Below, one piece after another: positions 21,004 to 31,800 of a DNA stretch of 64,000 nucleotides. The DNA is from Arthrinium phaeospermum (taxonomy: Eukaryota; Ascomycota; Sordariomycetes; Amphisphaeriales; Apiosporaceae): NCBI GenBank assembly GCA_006503535.1, contig QYRS01000006.1, forward strand, positions 3,472,001-3,536,000, in the 5' to 3' direction. The notes beneath the pieces were generated by a model. The model searched no databases, was not told the DNA's origin, and saw only the letters and a program-made list of their open reading frames with translations. Made by a program: the position numbers and the translations under genes. The first letter of the stretch is position 1; the number at the start of each line of letters is the position of its first letter.

Positions 21004-22035
21004 TCAATCTACTACCGTCTCGATCTCCCAGTCCACATCCTCGGGCTTCACGACGCGGCGCCTGGGTTCCCCGTACGCATCTTCGGGCCGCAGTGACGAT
21101 GAACCCCCACCACTACGCTCGCGTCTCTCGCTCCCACTCCCGCTATAATACCGGCCGTACGTATCGTTTTGAAACCGCGCCCGCATCGAGTCGTAGCTCC
21201 TACCGCCCCCGCCGTAGTACTCCTCACGCGACGACGGGTATCTCCGCCCCGTGCTGGTCCTCCGCCCCAGCCCCTCGCTCCCTCTTTCGTCGTACTCGCG
21301 AGGACGCCTCGTGTCTTCCCGCGTACTGTAGCTCCGCTTGGGCAGCCCGCTGCCGCCCTCGCTGCCGCTGCCGCTGCCCCAGTAGGACTTGGTGGACCCC
21401 GATCTCGACGGCGCGTCGCCGCGGCGGCGGTACTCGGTATTGGCCTTTGCCGGTTCGACGGCGTCGTAGGCGTCGCGGCTCACGGCGTAGGTGATGATGG
21501 TGCCCATCTTGTCGTAGCCGTAGCGGAACCCGCGCTTGAGCCGCGGGTATTCCGCGCGGATGCGCATGTGGTCGCGGTCCTCGTTGGGGTCGCGCGGGTG
21601 CTTGAACAGCTCGCCCGTCTGCGTGTCTTCGACATAGCACATGCCGCTCGCGGGCGGCGTCGGCGTCGTGGATCGCGAGGACGTCGGGGTTGCTCGCGAG
21701 GGCGTGGGCGATGCCCGCGAGAACGTCGGGGTTGCTCGCGAGATCTTTGGCGTTGCGGTGCGCGAGGACGACTCGCGACGTTCGCGGCGGTCGCTGCTGC
21801 TGCTGCCGCTGCCGCCGCCGTGATTGCGCTTACTGCCCGATCTGTGGAGGTCGGGCTCGGGACGCAAACTGCTGTTGCTGCCGCCGCTGCCGCCGCTGCC
21901 GCCACCGCCCCGGTCGCGGGGTGCGAACCCGGGGCAGCGGCTGTCGTGGCAGCGGTAGCGGCTCCGGTGGCTGTCGAAGCAGGATTCTTCGCACCCGTAG
22001 TTGCAGTGCTTGCAGATTTTGTAAAGCTTAGCCAT
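21004..22035 (-). CDS. Cys-rich N-terminus, Ser/Gly/Arg-rich hypothetical protein
   Basis: Single exon, 343 aa. Residues about 7-34 contain CxxC, further Cys at 3-residue spacings, a DSHRSRYRC and a final C (seven Cys with nearby His), suggesting a small zinc-binding unit. Residues about 93-125 carry four heptads of the form (S/T)PxxSRA, encoded by 21-nt DNA repeats at about 21674-21757. A compact central block (residues ~131-192, starting MCYVEDTQTGELFKHP) looks conserved. The C-terminal half is Ser/Gly/Arg/Tyr-rich with many possible phosphorylation sites. No function is assigned. RNA or nucleic-acid binding is possible from composition only. It converges with the preceding gene, whose stop is about 100 bases away. 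Confidence 0.75.
   Translation of the reverse strand: MAKLYKICKHCNYGCEESCFDSHRSRYRCHDSRCPGFAPRDRGGGGSGGSGGSNSSLRPEPDLHRSGSKRNHGGGSGSSSSDRRERRESSSRTATPKISRATPTFSRASPTPSRATPTSSRSTTPTPPASGMCYVEDTQTGELFKHPRDPNEDRDHMRIRAEYPRLKRGFRYGYDKMGTIITYAVSRDAYDAVEPAKANTEYRRRGDAPSRSGSTKSYWGSGSGSEGGSGLPKRSYSTREDTRRPREYDERGSEGLGRRTSTGRRYPSSREEYYGGGGRSYDSMRARFQNDTYGRYYSGSGSERRERSGGGSSSLRPEDAYGEPRRRVVKPEDVDWEIETVVD
21674..21757 (-). repeat. Coding 21-nt tandem repeat
   Basis: Four units beginning CGCGAG on the plus strand encode (S/T)PxxSRA heptads in the minus-strand gene. Units 1 and 3 are the closest to each other. Confidence 0.8.
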
Positions 22036-22786
22036 TTTTGTTCTTCTAGTAGAGTGTAGGGGGGAAACTCTTATACTTGGTATCTATATAAGGCAGACAA
22101 AAGAGAGATTGGACTTTGAAATAATACGCTGACTTATAGGTATGTAATTTGGGATTGATATTGAGCATCGTTCTATATAGTTACCACACAAGTTCTCGAC
22201 TTGGGAACATGGCCGATTTATATGATCCCGGCCCCTTTGTCTGGGTTCCGTTCGTTTCATTGGTGGTAAGAGGCTGTGCAGCCAATCACCGCCTTTCTTT
22301 GACAGTGGTATCCTTTGTTCATTTTTGCATAACACCCGGACAGATTCGCGAAGTGTGACATTCATTGTACTCCAGAGGACGTCTTGGTCTCTTTCTCCGT
22401 CTTTTGTCAAATCAACACACTTGTGCCTTTCAAGCCCCCGCAGAGACCTGAAAGAAGCACATCGTATGGATGTAGTTTGGACGTTATGACAGAGGGTCGC
22501 TGCGGAGCAGCTGTCAGTCAGGGGTGACTGGCGTAGGTTCCTCACTCGACAGATGCTGTCAAAGGGGCAGTACGTCTGTGTGGGGCATGTCCCAGGCCGT
22601 GTACTGAGCAACCCATAAGATATGCATATCATACGAATAGGGGGTTAGGTTACTCAGTTACCTGGGGAACAGGATATGAAGACAGTCGCTGTGTTGAAAT
22701 CCAACCAACCAGCTAAATAGCGCATGCCATAGGTTAGGAGTTGTGTAAATGGATTAACTCCTTCCAAGATGTGCTCCCAAGCTGTA
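22036..22786. other. Intergenic, nothing recognised
   Basis: Promoter side of the Cys-rich protein gene and left flank of the TIR element. No coding frame or repeat was supported. Confidence 0.5.
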
Positions 22787-22828
22787 CGCCAAGCGACCCC
22801 CTCGCACAACACCTGGGCAACGCAACGG

Positions 22829-23310
22829 TTTAGCCTACTACATTTTAAAAATGTAATAATAAATTAATAAGAAATCGTAAAATTAAGGTTTTGAATAAAT
22901 TAAGATTATAATTAGGTAAATAATTTAAATATAGTTTTATAATTTATTTTATAATTTTAATAAATATATTATAAATATTTTATTAAAGTATAAATTCTTT
23001 TAAAAATATTAAAATATTAACTTTTATCTATATTTTAATAATAGTATAAAATAGAATAAAATATTATATTATAACTTAATATAAAAAGAAGTTAAAAATA
23101 TTAAAAGTTTAAAGTATAATTACTTAAAAATAATTTAGAAATTATTATAAAATAAAAAGTTATTTTAAATTATAATATTAAGTACCTTTACTAATAATTT
23201 ATTAAAAAAGTACTTATTAATTTTATTTTAACTTTAAAGATAAATTTAAAAATAAAGGGAATATATTATATAATATATTAAATTATTTATTTATTTGAAT
23301 TTTTTTTTTT
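22829..23310. repeat. AT-rich, RIP-like block (left arm of TIR element)
   Basis: Nearly pure A/T for almost 500 bases with no coding frame and a sharp boundary at the TIR. This is typical of repeat-induced point mutation of multicopy DNA in Pezizomycotina. Confidence 0.8.
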
Positions 23311-23867
23311 CTAGCATATATTATGTACAGCTGATATAAGTGGTAAGGAACAAATGGATGGTAACACAAATTGGCAGTAACTCCGTGCCAAGACAAATGG
23401 GTATCTCAAATGGTAAAGTTAAAAAAATCAAGCCTCCAGCGATAACAGATAGCAAGTGCCAAGCCACCTTTCTGCCACAACCCTCGACCACAGCCACTTA
23501 TCATCCCCTACGGCATAGGGTTTAAGGTAAACCCGGGGCTCGCGATAATATCATATCTAGTCATCGAAAAAAGAACCATTCGTTCGCACCACATAGGCCC
23601 AAAATCCATCGGAGATTACTCGCACCGAGCAACAAAGTTCTCAAAACCAGCGCACGCAGATGCCGGTTCTGCGCAGGTTTTCGGAGAAAGCTTTCGAAGG
23701 TAAGTATAAATTCTCGCGATGTACGCTCCTTGGGACCTGTAATTTATCTCTCCTTCCCATCGCACACACATACACATACGTTGCCATCTCTCACTTGGCT
23801 TTAATCCCTCTCACACTACCATATACCCATAATACCATTTATATCTTAACACCCACCCATACACACT

Positions 23868-24302
23868 ATGGCAGTTATTAGCAACAATAACGACGCCATG
23901 TCGCACGCGCCCGTAGAGGGCGCCTCTAACAATTCCGACAAGGCCGGCGCCGCTGCGCCGGTGACCAGACTCCAGCTTCCTCCTAAGAAGCCCCATTTCC
24001 GCGATCACTATATCGCCCTTAGTAAACTCGACTTCAAGGTGCTTGAGACCGTGCTTGGTAGTATGCCTCTCGAGCTGCTGCAGTACGTAGCTCTTTACGT
24101 ATGCGACCTATACGTCGCATATAAGGTATACGGCGGCGAAGACCGCCATCGAAACTACCAGACGATAGAGGGTGTATTTATACGTATACGAAACGGAAAC
24201 AAGGCTCCGGAGACCGCGGAGCTTGGCAAGCTCGACGAAGGCCGATGCGATGAGATCGCGGATTGGCTCAGCCAATTGAAGGGAAAGGGCCGTCACCGAT
24301 AG
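23868..24302 (+). CDS. Small gene carried inside the TIR element, function unknown
   Basis: An intact 144-codon frame with balanced composition lies between the two AT-rich arms. The upstream region has CA/CT-rich stretches typical of fungal promoters and leaders. The protein has an Asn/Ala-rich, probably disordered N-terminus (about 38 residues). A compact domain starts PHFRDHYIALSKLDF, followed by a Leu/Tyr-rich helix (PLELLQYVALYVCDLYVAYK) and a charged C-terminus ending KGKGRHR. There is no signal peptide, membrane helix or transposase DDE/D motif. I do not recognise the family. It escaped the decay that hit the element arms, which suggests it is single-copy and perhaps under selection. 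It could be captured host sequence, an element-encoded accessory protein or a chance frame. Confidence 0.6.
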   Translation: MAVISNNNDAMSHAPVEGASNNSDKAGAAAPVTRLQLPPKKPHFRDHYIALSKLDFKVLETVLGSMPLELLQYVALYVCDLYVAYKVYGGEDRHRNYQTIEGVFIRIRNGNKAPETAELGKLDEGRCDEIADWLSQLKGKGRHR

Positions 24303-24656
24303 ACGGGAGATGAACCGAGATTGGCGAGTGGTCCTTTGATGATGGACATGTTGCTATCGATTTGCTGTTGGTCGGTTGCTGTGTAGTCAGTTAGCTCATG
24401 TACTTGCTTGATCTAGTCTATCGCATGGAAGGCAACAAGTTTCACACAAATTTTCTTTTTAACATAAATGGTAAATTAACGTCCTCCGCAGGACGGTAAA
24501 TTATATTATTAAAATAATAATAGTTATTATATTTAATCTTAAAAATTTTTAATTTTTCCTATTTTATATATTTTATTATAAAAGTTTTAAAATTAAGCTT
24601 TTAGGTGTAAAAGGCCGTTGCGTTGCCCAGGTGTTGCGTGAGGGGGTCGCTCGGCG

Positions 24657-25139
24657 TACTGCAGTGAAATGTGCATGATACCAATAAGGTCCGGATGATT
24701 TAACCAGCACCACAGGCTGCACCCGGCCTTGTGCTATTATTACAGTATTCGCGAACCCCTATATGAAGGTAACGTCTTTGCCATGGGGGTAAATTTCTCT
24801 GACTACTCGGTATTAGCACTTGGGATGCCATGTGCCGCCCCTGGGAACCGAGCGTGACCCGTTTTCCTGCCATCCAAGGGCATGTCGCCGAGTCAAGGTG
24901 TTGTCGCCGCCGCCGCCGCCGCCGTCATCGTCGAGGCGACGAGATAGATACACGACTAAGCAGGCTTATCAGTTAAATTCTACTTGCACCGAGCAGCCCA
25001 ACCTAGCCCTCTTTTTCCACCACCACGCATCCATCACAACCAAAGCTTGGTATAAAGATTTGGTGAACTCACAATTTTTACATTGTTTCTTGAACCATCT
25101 CATCCCAACCCATAGCCAGCGCGAAGCCCAATTGACACG
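24657..25139. other. Intergenic, likely promoter of the next gene
   Basis: Contains a (CCG)n run near 24906-24924 and pyrimidine-rich stretches. No gene was seen. Confidence 0.5.
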
Positions 25140-26299
25140 ATGGCTTCATCACCCAGCCCCAGCCCCGACCCCGATCTCGACCCCGGCCGGCACACCGAGC
25201 CTGGCGATGTTCGTGTTATTCTGCAGCCCCATGTTCACGAGACCATGGGCACTCTCGCGGCCTACCTCGGTTTCGACCACATCGCCAACCTCAAGCAATG
25301 CCTCTTCAGCCCCCTCGTCGTCATGATCACCCGTCTTCTCTGGCCCCTCGTCTACGATCTCTCGGATTCTAGCTACATGGACAAGATCTTCGCCTGGTTC
25401 CTCGAGATTGGCTCCGATGCTCAGTTCCGTGCCCACTACGCCCGCTCTGCCGACGTGGTCACGGCCTGCCTGCGCGACGCGGCCGCCAATAGCGAGGTGG
25501 CGTGGGAGGACGATGACGACGTTGCTAGAGCCATCGCTTGCTTGCTGGTGTGGGCCTCGGACGTGCTCTCCGGGGCCGGGGACATGTCGCAACGCCGCGC
25601 CTCGCTGCCGGATGCGGATGTGGGCCCTCTCTTGGAAAGACAGACGGCCGGCGGGCAGTTCGCCACGTTGTTGGACGCTGTCTACGGTCTGGCCAGCGAG
25701 GCTAGCTGGGACGGCAGGACTCTGGAGGAGGCGGTCGGGGTTATGCGACTTGTTGACAAGGTAGGCAAGACATTTCATCATTAATCATCTTTGTTCTCCA
25801 GCCTGCCGCTGGGCCACATCCAACCTCCCATTTCTTTGCAATAAATGCTAACCACCCGGCCATTGCCGAAAACCAACCACAGATCAAATGGTCCCCGAGG
25901 ATCCACCCCAAGATCGGCCACTACCCGGATTATCACGAGCACGCATTCGAGAAATACAACCGCGTCCTCGCCCTGGTCCGCGGATGCGCCCAGGAGATGT
26001 TCAAGCTCGCCCGACTCCCCAATCGGCACGACCAGACCGACTTGCGACATCTCGGCGCCGCTACCGAAGAGCACCGACGCCTCGCCGACGAGTACAAGCG
26101 CCTGACCGACGAGTACAAGCACACGAAGATCAAGGCGTTCTACTTCTGCGAGCAGCTGATGCCCCAGCTCGGGGACGACTCCGACTTCTCCGACCGCGAC
26201 CGGAACCGATGGGTCCGAGCCTCGGACCGGCCGGCCTGGATGCGCGACGGCGGGGGCGTGGACTGGGAGTCTTACGTACCGGAGAACCTACGCGATTGA
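25140..26299 (+). CDS. Hypothetical protein, two exons
   Basis: Exon 1 is 25140-25760 and exon 2 is 25883-26299, joined in phase 0 across a 122-nt intron, giving 345 aa. The start follows a purine-poor leader and is the first Met of the frame. The N-terminus is Ser/Pro/Asp-rich. Residues about 30-205 are mainly helical with a hydrophobic segment (FSPLVVMITRLLWPLVYDL). Exon 2 has a charged helical repeat (two copies of DEYKRL/DEYKHT) before an acidic, Trp-containing tail. No family or catalytic motif was recognised. The codon usage is strongly GC-ending, in keeping with an expressed gene. Confidence 0.7.
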
Positions 26300-26636
26300 T
26301 ACATGGATACATGGCCACCCGAACGTCGAGATGGAAGGGGACGGATGTTGGAGTGGAAGGATACCAGACCCAGAAAGATGGTTTCGCGCTAGTAGCGCCG
26401 TGGTGTCACATTGAGTGAGATAAGCGAGACCAATGTCGTACATTAGCTACATATGTAGAACCAACCAATGACAGACTTGCGATATCGAGTAACGCGAGAT
26501 GCCAAGATTGTACGCGTGACATGCTTTGATCGCCGCCAATAAAGCAGAACCGGTGGTTTCCCTCGTGAACTTGTCGTCGGGTAGCACCATCATCAAAGAA
26601 ACCACATGCCACTCTAGTTGCACATACGTCTCCATA

Positions 26637-28811
26637 ATGCTTAATCCAACGTCGTACCTGTTGCCCATGCTGATAGCTTCGGCATGTAGCCAATTGCTGG
26701 ATCCGGATGTGCCGCTTTTTCCTCTGCAGGAACATGCAGACTCCGCGCAGCTCTTTCCGATGCCACCCTGCGGCGGCTTCCAGCTCGAGGAGGCCACCAT
26801 TGACGAGATGCAAGCCGCCATGGGAAACGGAACCCTGACATCGGTGCAGTTGGTGACGTGCTACATGATGAGGACCTATCAGACTCAGGAATATGCCAAG
26901 TAAGCTCACCCATCACGCCTACCTTTTCTACTGTACTTCTTTCTTCTTTTTTCCTTCTTTTTTCGATTCATACCAAGGTTTCCCGGCAGAAACAAAAGAC
27001 TCACAAAGAGTTTTCCACTGTACAAGAGACCCGGCTGACTACCGCCCAAGCTCACTCCTTCAGCTCAACCCCGACGCCCTCGCCATCGCCGCGGCCAGGG
27101 ACGCCGAACGACGCGCCGGCCGGGTCCGGGGCCCGCTACACGGCATCCCCTTCACCGTCAAGGACAACATCGCGACCAAAGACCAGCTGGAGACGACGGC
27201 GGGCAGCTGGGCCCTGCTGGGCAGCGTGGTCCCGCGCGACGCCCACGTGGTCCGCAAGCTGCGCGGGGCCGGCGCCGTGCTGCTCGGTAAAGCGACGTTG
27301 TCCGAGTGGGCCGACATGCGCAGCAGCAACTACTCCGAGGGCTACTCGGCCCGGGGCGGGCAGGCGCGGAGCGCGTACAACCTGACGGTGAACCCGGGCG
27401 GGAGCAGTTCGGGGAGCGCGATTGGGGTTGCTATCAATGCTGTTGCGTTTTCGCTTGGGACGGAGACGGATGGCAGTGGTGAGTGAAGGATGAATTTTCT
27501 TTCTTCTTTTTTTTTCTTTTCCTTTCATACCAAGGCTCCTCGACAGAGACAAAGGACTCGCAAAAAGCAGGTTACGTCAAAAGTTGAACTGTATAATCAG
27601 GAGACTGACAATTCTTGTTTGTGTAGTCATCAACCCCGCAGAGCGCAACGCCATTGTCGGTTTCAAACCGACTGTCGGGCTCACCTCCCGAGCTGGGTAC
27701 GTACGGATGCTTGCAAGCTTATTGATTCATGGGAATCGTTTCGCTAATGTAACGACAGGGTCATCCCCGAGAGCGAGCACCAGGACTCTGTGGGCACGTT
27801 TGGGCGAACCGTGCGGGACGCAGTGTATGCCCTCGATGCCATCTACGGAGAAGATGCCCGAGATAACTACACACTTGCCCAAAGAGGCAAGACGCCGGAG
27901 GGAGGCGGCGGGTACGCACAGTTTCTGGCCACGAGCGACTCTTTGAAAGGCGCCACTTTCGGCCTACCCTGGCACAGCTTCTGGGTCCACGCAGATGAGG
28001 AGCAACAAAGCGTCTTGCAGTCCGTCCTCTCGTTGATCGAGTCGGCGGGCGCCGCCATCGTCAACGGCACCGAGATCGCCGACTACGAGAGGCTCGTGAG
28101 CCCTGACGGCTGGGACTGGGACTACGGGCGCGCGCGCGGGTTCCCCAACGAGAGCGAGTACACCGTCGTCAAGACGGACTTCTACAACAACATCCGGGCG
28201 TACCTCGCCGAGCTCAACAACACGAATATCAAGTCGCTCGAGGACATCGTGCAGTACAACTACGACAACGACGGCAGCGAGGGCGGGCGCCCCTGGCCCT
28301 CGGGGGGCAACCCGGCGTTCTACTCGGGCCAGGACCTGTTCCTGGCCTCGCTAGAAACGCGCGGGGTGAGGGACGGCACGTACTGGCAGGCCCTGAACTT
28401 CACGCAGTCGTCGACGCGGGCGGGCATCGACGCCGCACTGACCCAACCAACGCAGATGACGCCAAGCCCAGCAGGAAAAAGTACGATGCAGAAAAAGCAG
28501 CAGCGGCTCTCGGGCCTCCTGGTCCCGCCCGACGTCGGGCAGACCTACCAGATCGCGGCGCAGGCCGGCTATCCCATGGCGACGATCCCCGTCCCCGCGG
28601 GCGTGCATGCCGCAGACGGTATGCCCTTCGGCTTGGGCCTCATGCAGACGGCGTGGGGGAGGAGGAGCTGGTGCGGTGGGCGAGCGCCATCGAGGATCTG
28701 CTGCAGCAGCAGCCGATGAGTTCGGATGACGATGGTGATGGCACGGCCTCCCGCAGGAGATTGTTGCCGAGGTGGCACGGGTACCTGCAGAGGAACATTC
28801 CGGTGCTTTGA
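26637..28811 (+). CDS. Secreted amidase-signature hydrolase with an apparent 3' frameshift
   Basis: Exons 26637-26899, 27051-27478, 27627-27696 and 27759-28811. The start gives a signal peptide (MLNPTSYLLPMLIASACS). The Ser-cisSer-Lys triad of the amidase-signature family is intact: K125 in FTVKDN, S206 in GGSSSGS and S230 in ETDGS. The two Ser are 24 apart, as in fatty-acid amide hydrolase. The family cleaves amides to acids, and the substrate is unknown. The frame breaks at the G run 28655-28659. Read as is, the protein ends in unrelated residues at a stop near 28719, whereas adding one G restores the family C-terminus (EELVRWASAIEDL..., stop at 28809-28811). This is a homopolymer error or a real late truncation. 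Introns 1 and 2 share sequence. Confidence 0.85.
26937..27040 (+). repeat. Intron-borne repeat, copy 1 (amidase intron 1)
   Basis: This is the body of the 151-nt intron 26900-27050. A T-rich run is followed by CATACCAAGG (26969-26978), then a purine-rich block and ACTGTA...CTGAC. The same order and largely the same bases occur in intron 2. Confidence 0.75.
27490..27616 (+). repeat. Intron-borne repeat, copy 2 (amidase intron 2)
   Basis: This is the body of the 148-nt intron 27479-27626, with CATACCAAGG at 27526-27535. The next ~30 bases match copy 1 with mainly A/G and C/T differences. Together with copy 1 it looks like an introner-like pair. Confidence 0.75.
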
Positions 28812-31800
28812 TCTTTGATGTGACCTCACGAGAGAATACTTCACACATTCAGAGAGAAATACCCCGGTCATAGGCAGTCTGTAGGTATGTAATGTAGTTT
28901 TACCATGTGCCCGTTCAAGGGTCGGCCTTGCTCGATCGGAACTTTTGGACCGAGGAGGCACGCGAACGGACCACCCGCAACGCTGTTGAAGACAATTCCG
29001 ACCCCCTATATGTGAGGTCTGGTATACCCAATCTCTGAGGACATTGGCTTGAATTTTATGTGCGTCCCACTCTCCGCCCACATGGCTGAAAGTCGACCAG
29101 GTCCACTCGCCGGGTTCCGGAAAGGACGAGCATGGTTGGGCCTGCCAAATCCCAGGTAGAGCGTCTTGGCTTTTGCGTCACCTACTAACGGTTGCAGACA
29201 TTCATTCTGACTTATTCACAGGTCACAAGTTACAAACCTTCCCAAACGTGCTAACGATGCACGTGAGGGAAAAAAAAAGGTAGGTAGGATGGCTTCATCG
29301 GATCGACATTGATTTCCATCTCTGCGATCAGAGAACAAAAAAAGACGCTGGCGATCGTTAATCTATTAGGATTCGCGCGATGCCGTTTCATTCATGTGCC
29401 ACCGGTGCAACAGCGATACTCGCCGGACCTGCAGGTTGCGTTGCGGCGTAACATCGCCTCGCCCAGGTTAGTGAATTTCGCTGTGCCGCGCGAGTGCCGT
29501 GCGTGCAACCATGGTGCGTGGAAAGGAAAAACCAAAGGGATCTGCATGCGCTTGTGCTCAGCTCAGCTCTCTGCCCAGGCCTCACAGCCGCCCCATATCG
29601 AGCGCGGGCGGAGATACGGAGTTAGATCGGGCTGCGCAATGCCTACGTACGTACAATTCACCAGGAGCCAGGATGCACATCGCAGATATTGACGATCCTT
29701 ATCAACAACGTGAGGCGGCAGTCGCTGAAGGCAGATAGATGGCTGATCGTTGGTCAGTCCTTTCAATCGAGATATTGCAGATGTCCCAGGTAATCACAGG
29801 CAGGACCCGGTATCGTGGTTTAACTTCTGGTTTAACTACTGGCTTACTTACATATCCAGTTCCTTGCATTGGCCGACGGCCTACATGTTCATTTGGCGTC
29901 ACGCTACCCAGGAAACTATGGTCCTGCAACCGATTGCTGGTAAGCATGACAGTGGCATACCGCAGCCTGGAGCCGGATCACCATTCTTCATTACGGCATA
30001 TTCCGCTGAGACTCGAGCCGCATTGACGCATCCATGATATTTAGGGTCGTACTGCGCAAGGAGCTGCAGAAACCGCCCCCACGCCATTTGTGGTCTACGG
30101 CCATCGACAGCAGATTCATCTGATGCTGCCACGGGCAATGGAGGCAATCCTACATTGGGAAGGGTGCCAGGCACGTGGTTTGTGGCACATGCTCTGGAGG
30201 GAGTTCTGACGTTCTCCTACGGCACGACCTCCATGGGAGGTTAATTGAGGCCGGGATCATGCCATGCATGACGGACATGGTTTGAAGGGAAGTGAAGAGG
30301 CCACCCCAGACGCGACCATGCTACGTGCTCAGCCCATGGCCGGGCGCCGGTAGTTAGTCAGGATCCTGACACTTATATCACCGCCGCCCCTGCCGATAGC
30401 AGCGGCTCAGACGCACGCGTGGTAGCCAATGTGACCTTCGCATCGCCCTGCAAGCGACAGGAGGGAGCCAGGGGGCCGACAATAAGCTTTGCGTCCGGAA
30501 TGGTAGGACCAGGTCCGTCTCTTGCGCTACCTAGCACGTACAACATGACTGGAGGAAGGAGGAAAGGAAAGAAATACAGAAATGAAATTGGTATCCCCCG
30601 CAGATATTGGCACAGCAGAAGCGGCCGCACTCCGAGAAGCGAGGCTCCTCTCCTGCAAGATTGCCGCAGGCTCCTGAACCGACCAGGACTCAAACCTAGA
30701 TCAACCGGGCTCCGGCAGCAGGCGGGACCACTTGCGTTTCTCCAGCCCGGCCTAGTCGTTCTTTGACGTGACACTCTCAGAGTTCGGCAGAGGTCGACGG
30801 CTTCTTCCTTTTGGTCTGTCTCCAGTGTTAATCATTGAGCGTTCCAACTTCCCACGAGCAGAAGTTCACGAGTTTCGAGTTCTCAGTGACGAGAATGAGA
30901 GGGAAAAAACCACCACGGTGGAGAAATACCCAGTATCAATACAGGGGTCCCAACTTGGCAAAAGGGCTAGTTTGCAGCTAGCAGTCGTCCGACAAATCAC
31001 ACAAACGGAGTTTCGCTGCAGGGGGGTGAGAATATGGAGACCTGCAACGGCTTTTTCCCCATCGCCTTGTCTGCTTACTCTGGGAGTCTGGTCAAAAGTC
31101 GGGTCTTTTTGTTTCTCTCACTCATTCCTTTTTCATGGTCCTTGCGAATTTTTCTGCCTCTTGGCCACCCACTCTCTTTGAATCATAGGCCAGTATCTCA
31201 GGCTTCGTTCCGCGTGGTAGCGAGGGGTTCTAAATCCAACTTCCGTACTTTGTAGTGGGCAGTGGGGGTCTGCTCTTTTGGTGGTTCGGTAGGTGACAGT
31301 TGAAATGGAGCCTTCCTCTCACCCTGATTTCTTGAGGAAAGCTGAACGGCATATTCCGTCAGCGCCCAAGGACGACCTTTCTTCAAGCCTGACTGAGCCC
31401 GCCATACACGTAGCGCATTACGCACAAGCTGCTTGGCGGGTAATTATAGCAGCTGTCACGGTTACATTTTTGCTTCTTCGTCGGCCTTGATTGAGGAGGA
31501 TCGGCAAACACGAACGACGAATTCATCCTAGCGGTCGCTGGCCGTTTGTTTCAACTTTCAACACAGCAAGGCAGAAGAGGTGGTGCCAAGGTGACAAGTG
31601 AAGTGGCATCTAGTGCCAAGGACCAGTTACTCATCAATCACTGGCACGACACTCGTCGCAGCACGTTAGTTAGCGCCTCGAGGCGGACAAGAGAGGTAAA
31701 TAAGATTGGCGAGCCCTAACCGCGGGGGGAGGAGTTGTTGGTTAGAGTAGTTAGTTCTGCCCAGTAGCCTGTCGCTTATTTTATGGTGTAGTACGTCGTA

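Larger units (their letters stand above)
22787..24656. mobile_element. TIR element with TA target-site duplication and cargo gene
   Basis: The ends are 42-base inverted repeats (22787-22828 and 24615-24656), beginning CGCCRAGCGACCCC on each strand and matching at 39 of 42 positions. All three differences are A/G transitions. Both ends are bordered by TA, the target duplicated by Tc1/mariner/pogo-type DNA transposons. Inside the ends, 22829-23310 and 24440-24610 are extremely AT-rich, as after repeat-induced point mutation. The centre (about 23320-24440) has ordinary composition and an intact 144-aa gene that is not a transposase. It is therefore a non-autonomous or cargo-carrying element of about 1.87 kb. 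The superfamily call rests on the TA sites and TIRs only. Confidence 0.75.

Noticed and set aside
22829..23310. Transposase remains in the AT-rich arm of the TIR element
   Set aside because: No frame or DDE/D motif can be read. The block is too decayed to assign.
30660..30720. tRNA-like T-arm on the minus strand (stem of five around TTTGAGT)
   Set aside because: The invariant C of the T-loop is missing and no matching acceptor stem, D-arm or anticodon arm could be placed within tRNA distance.
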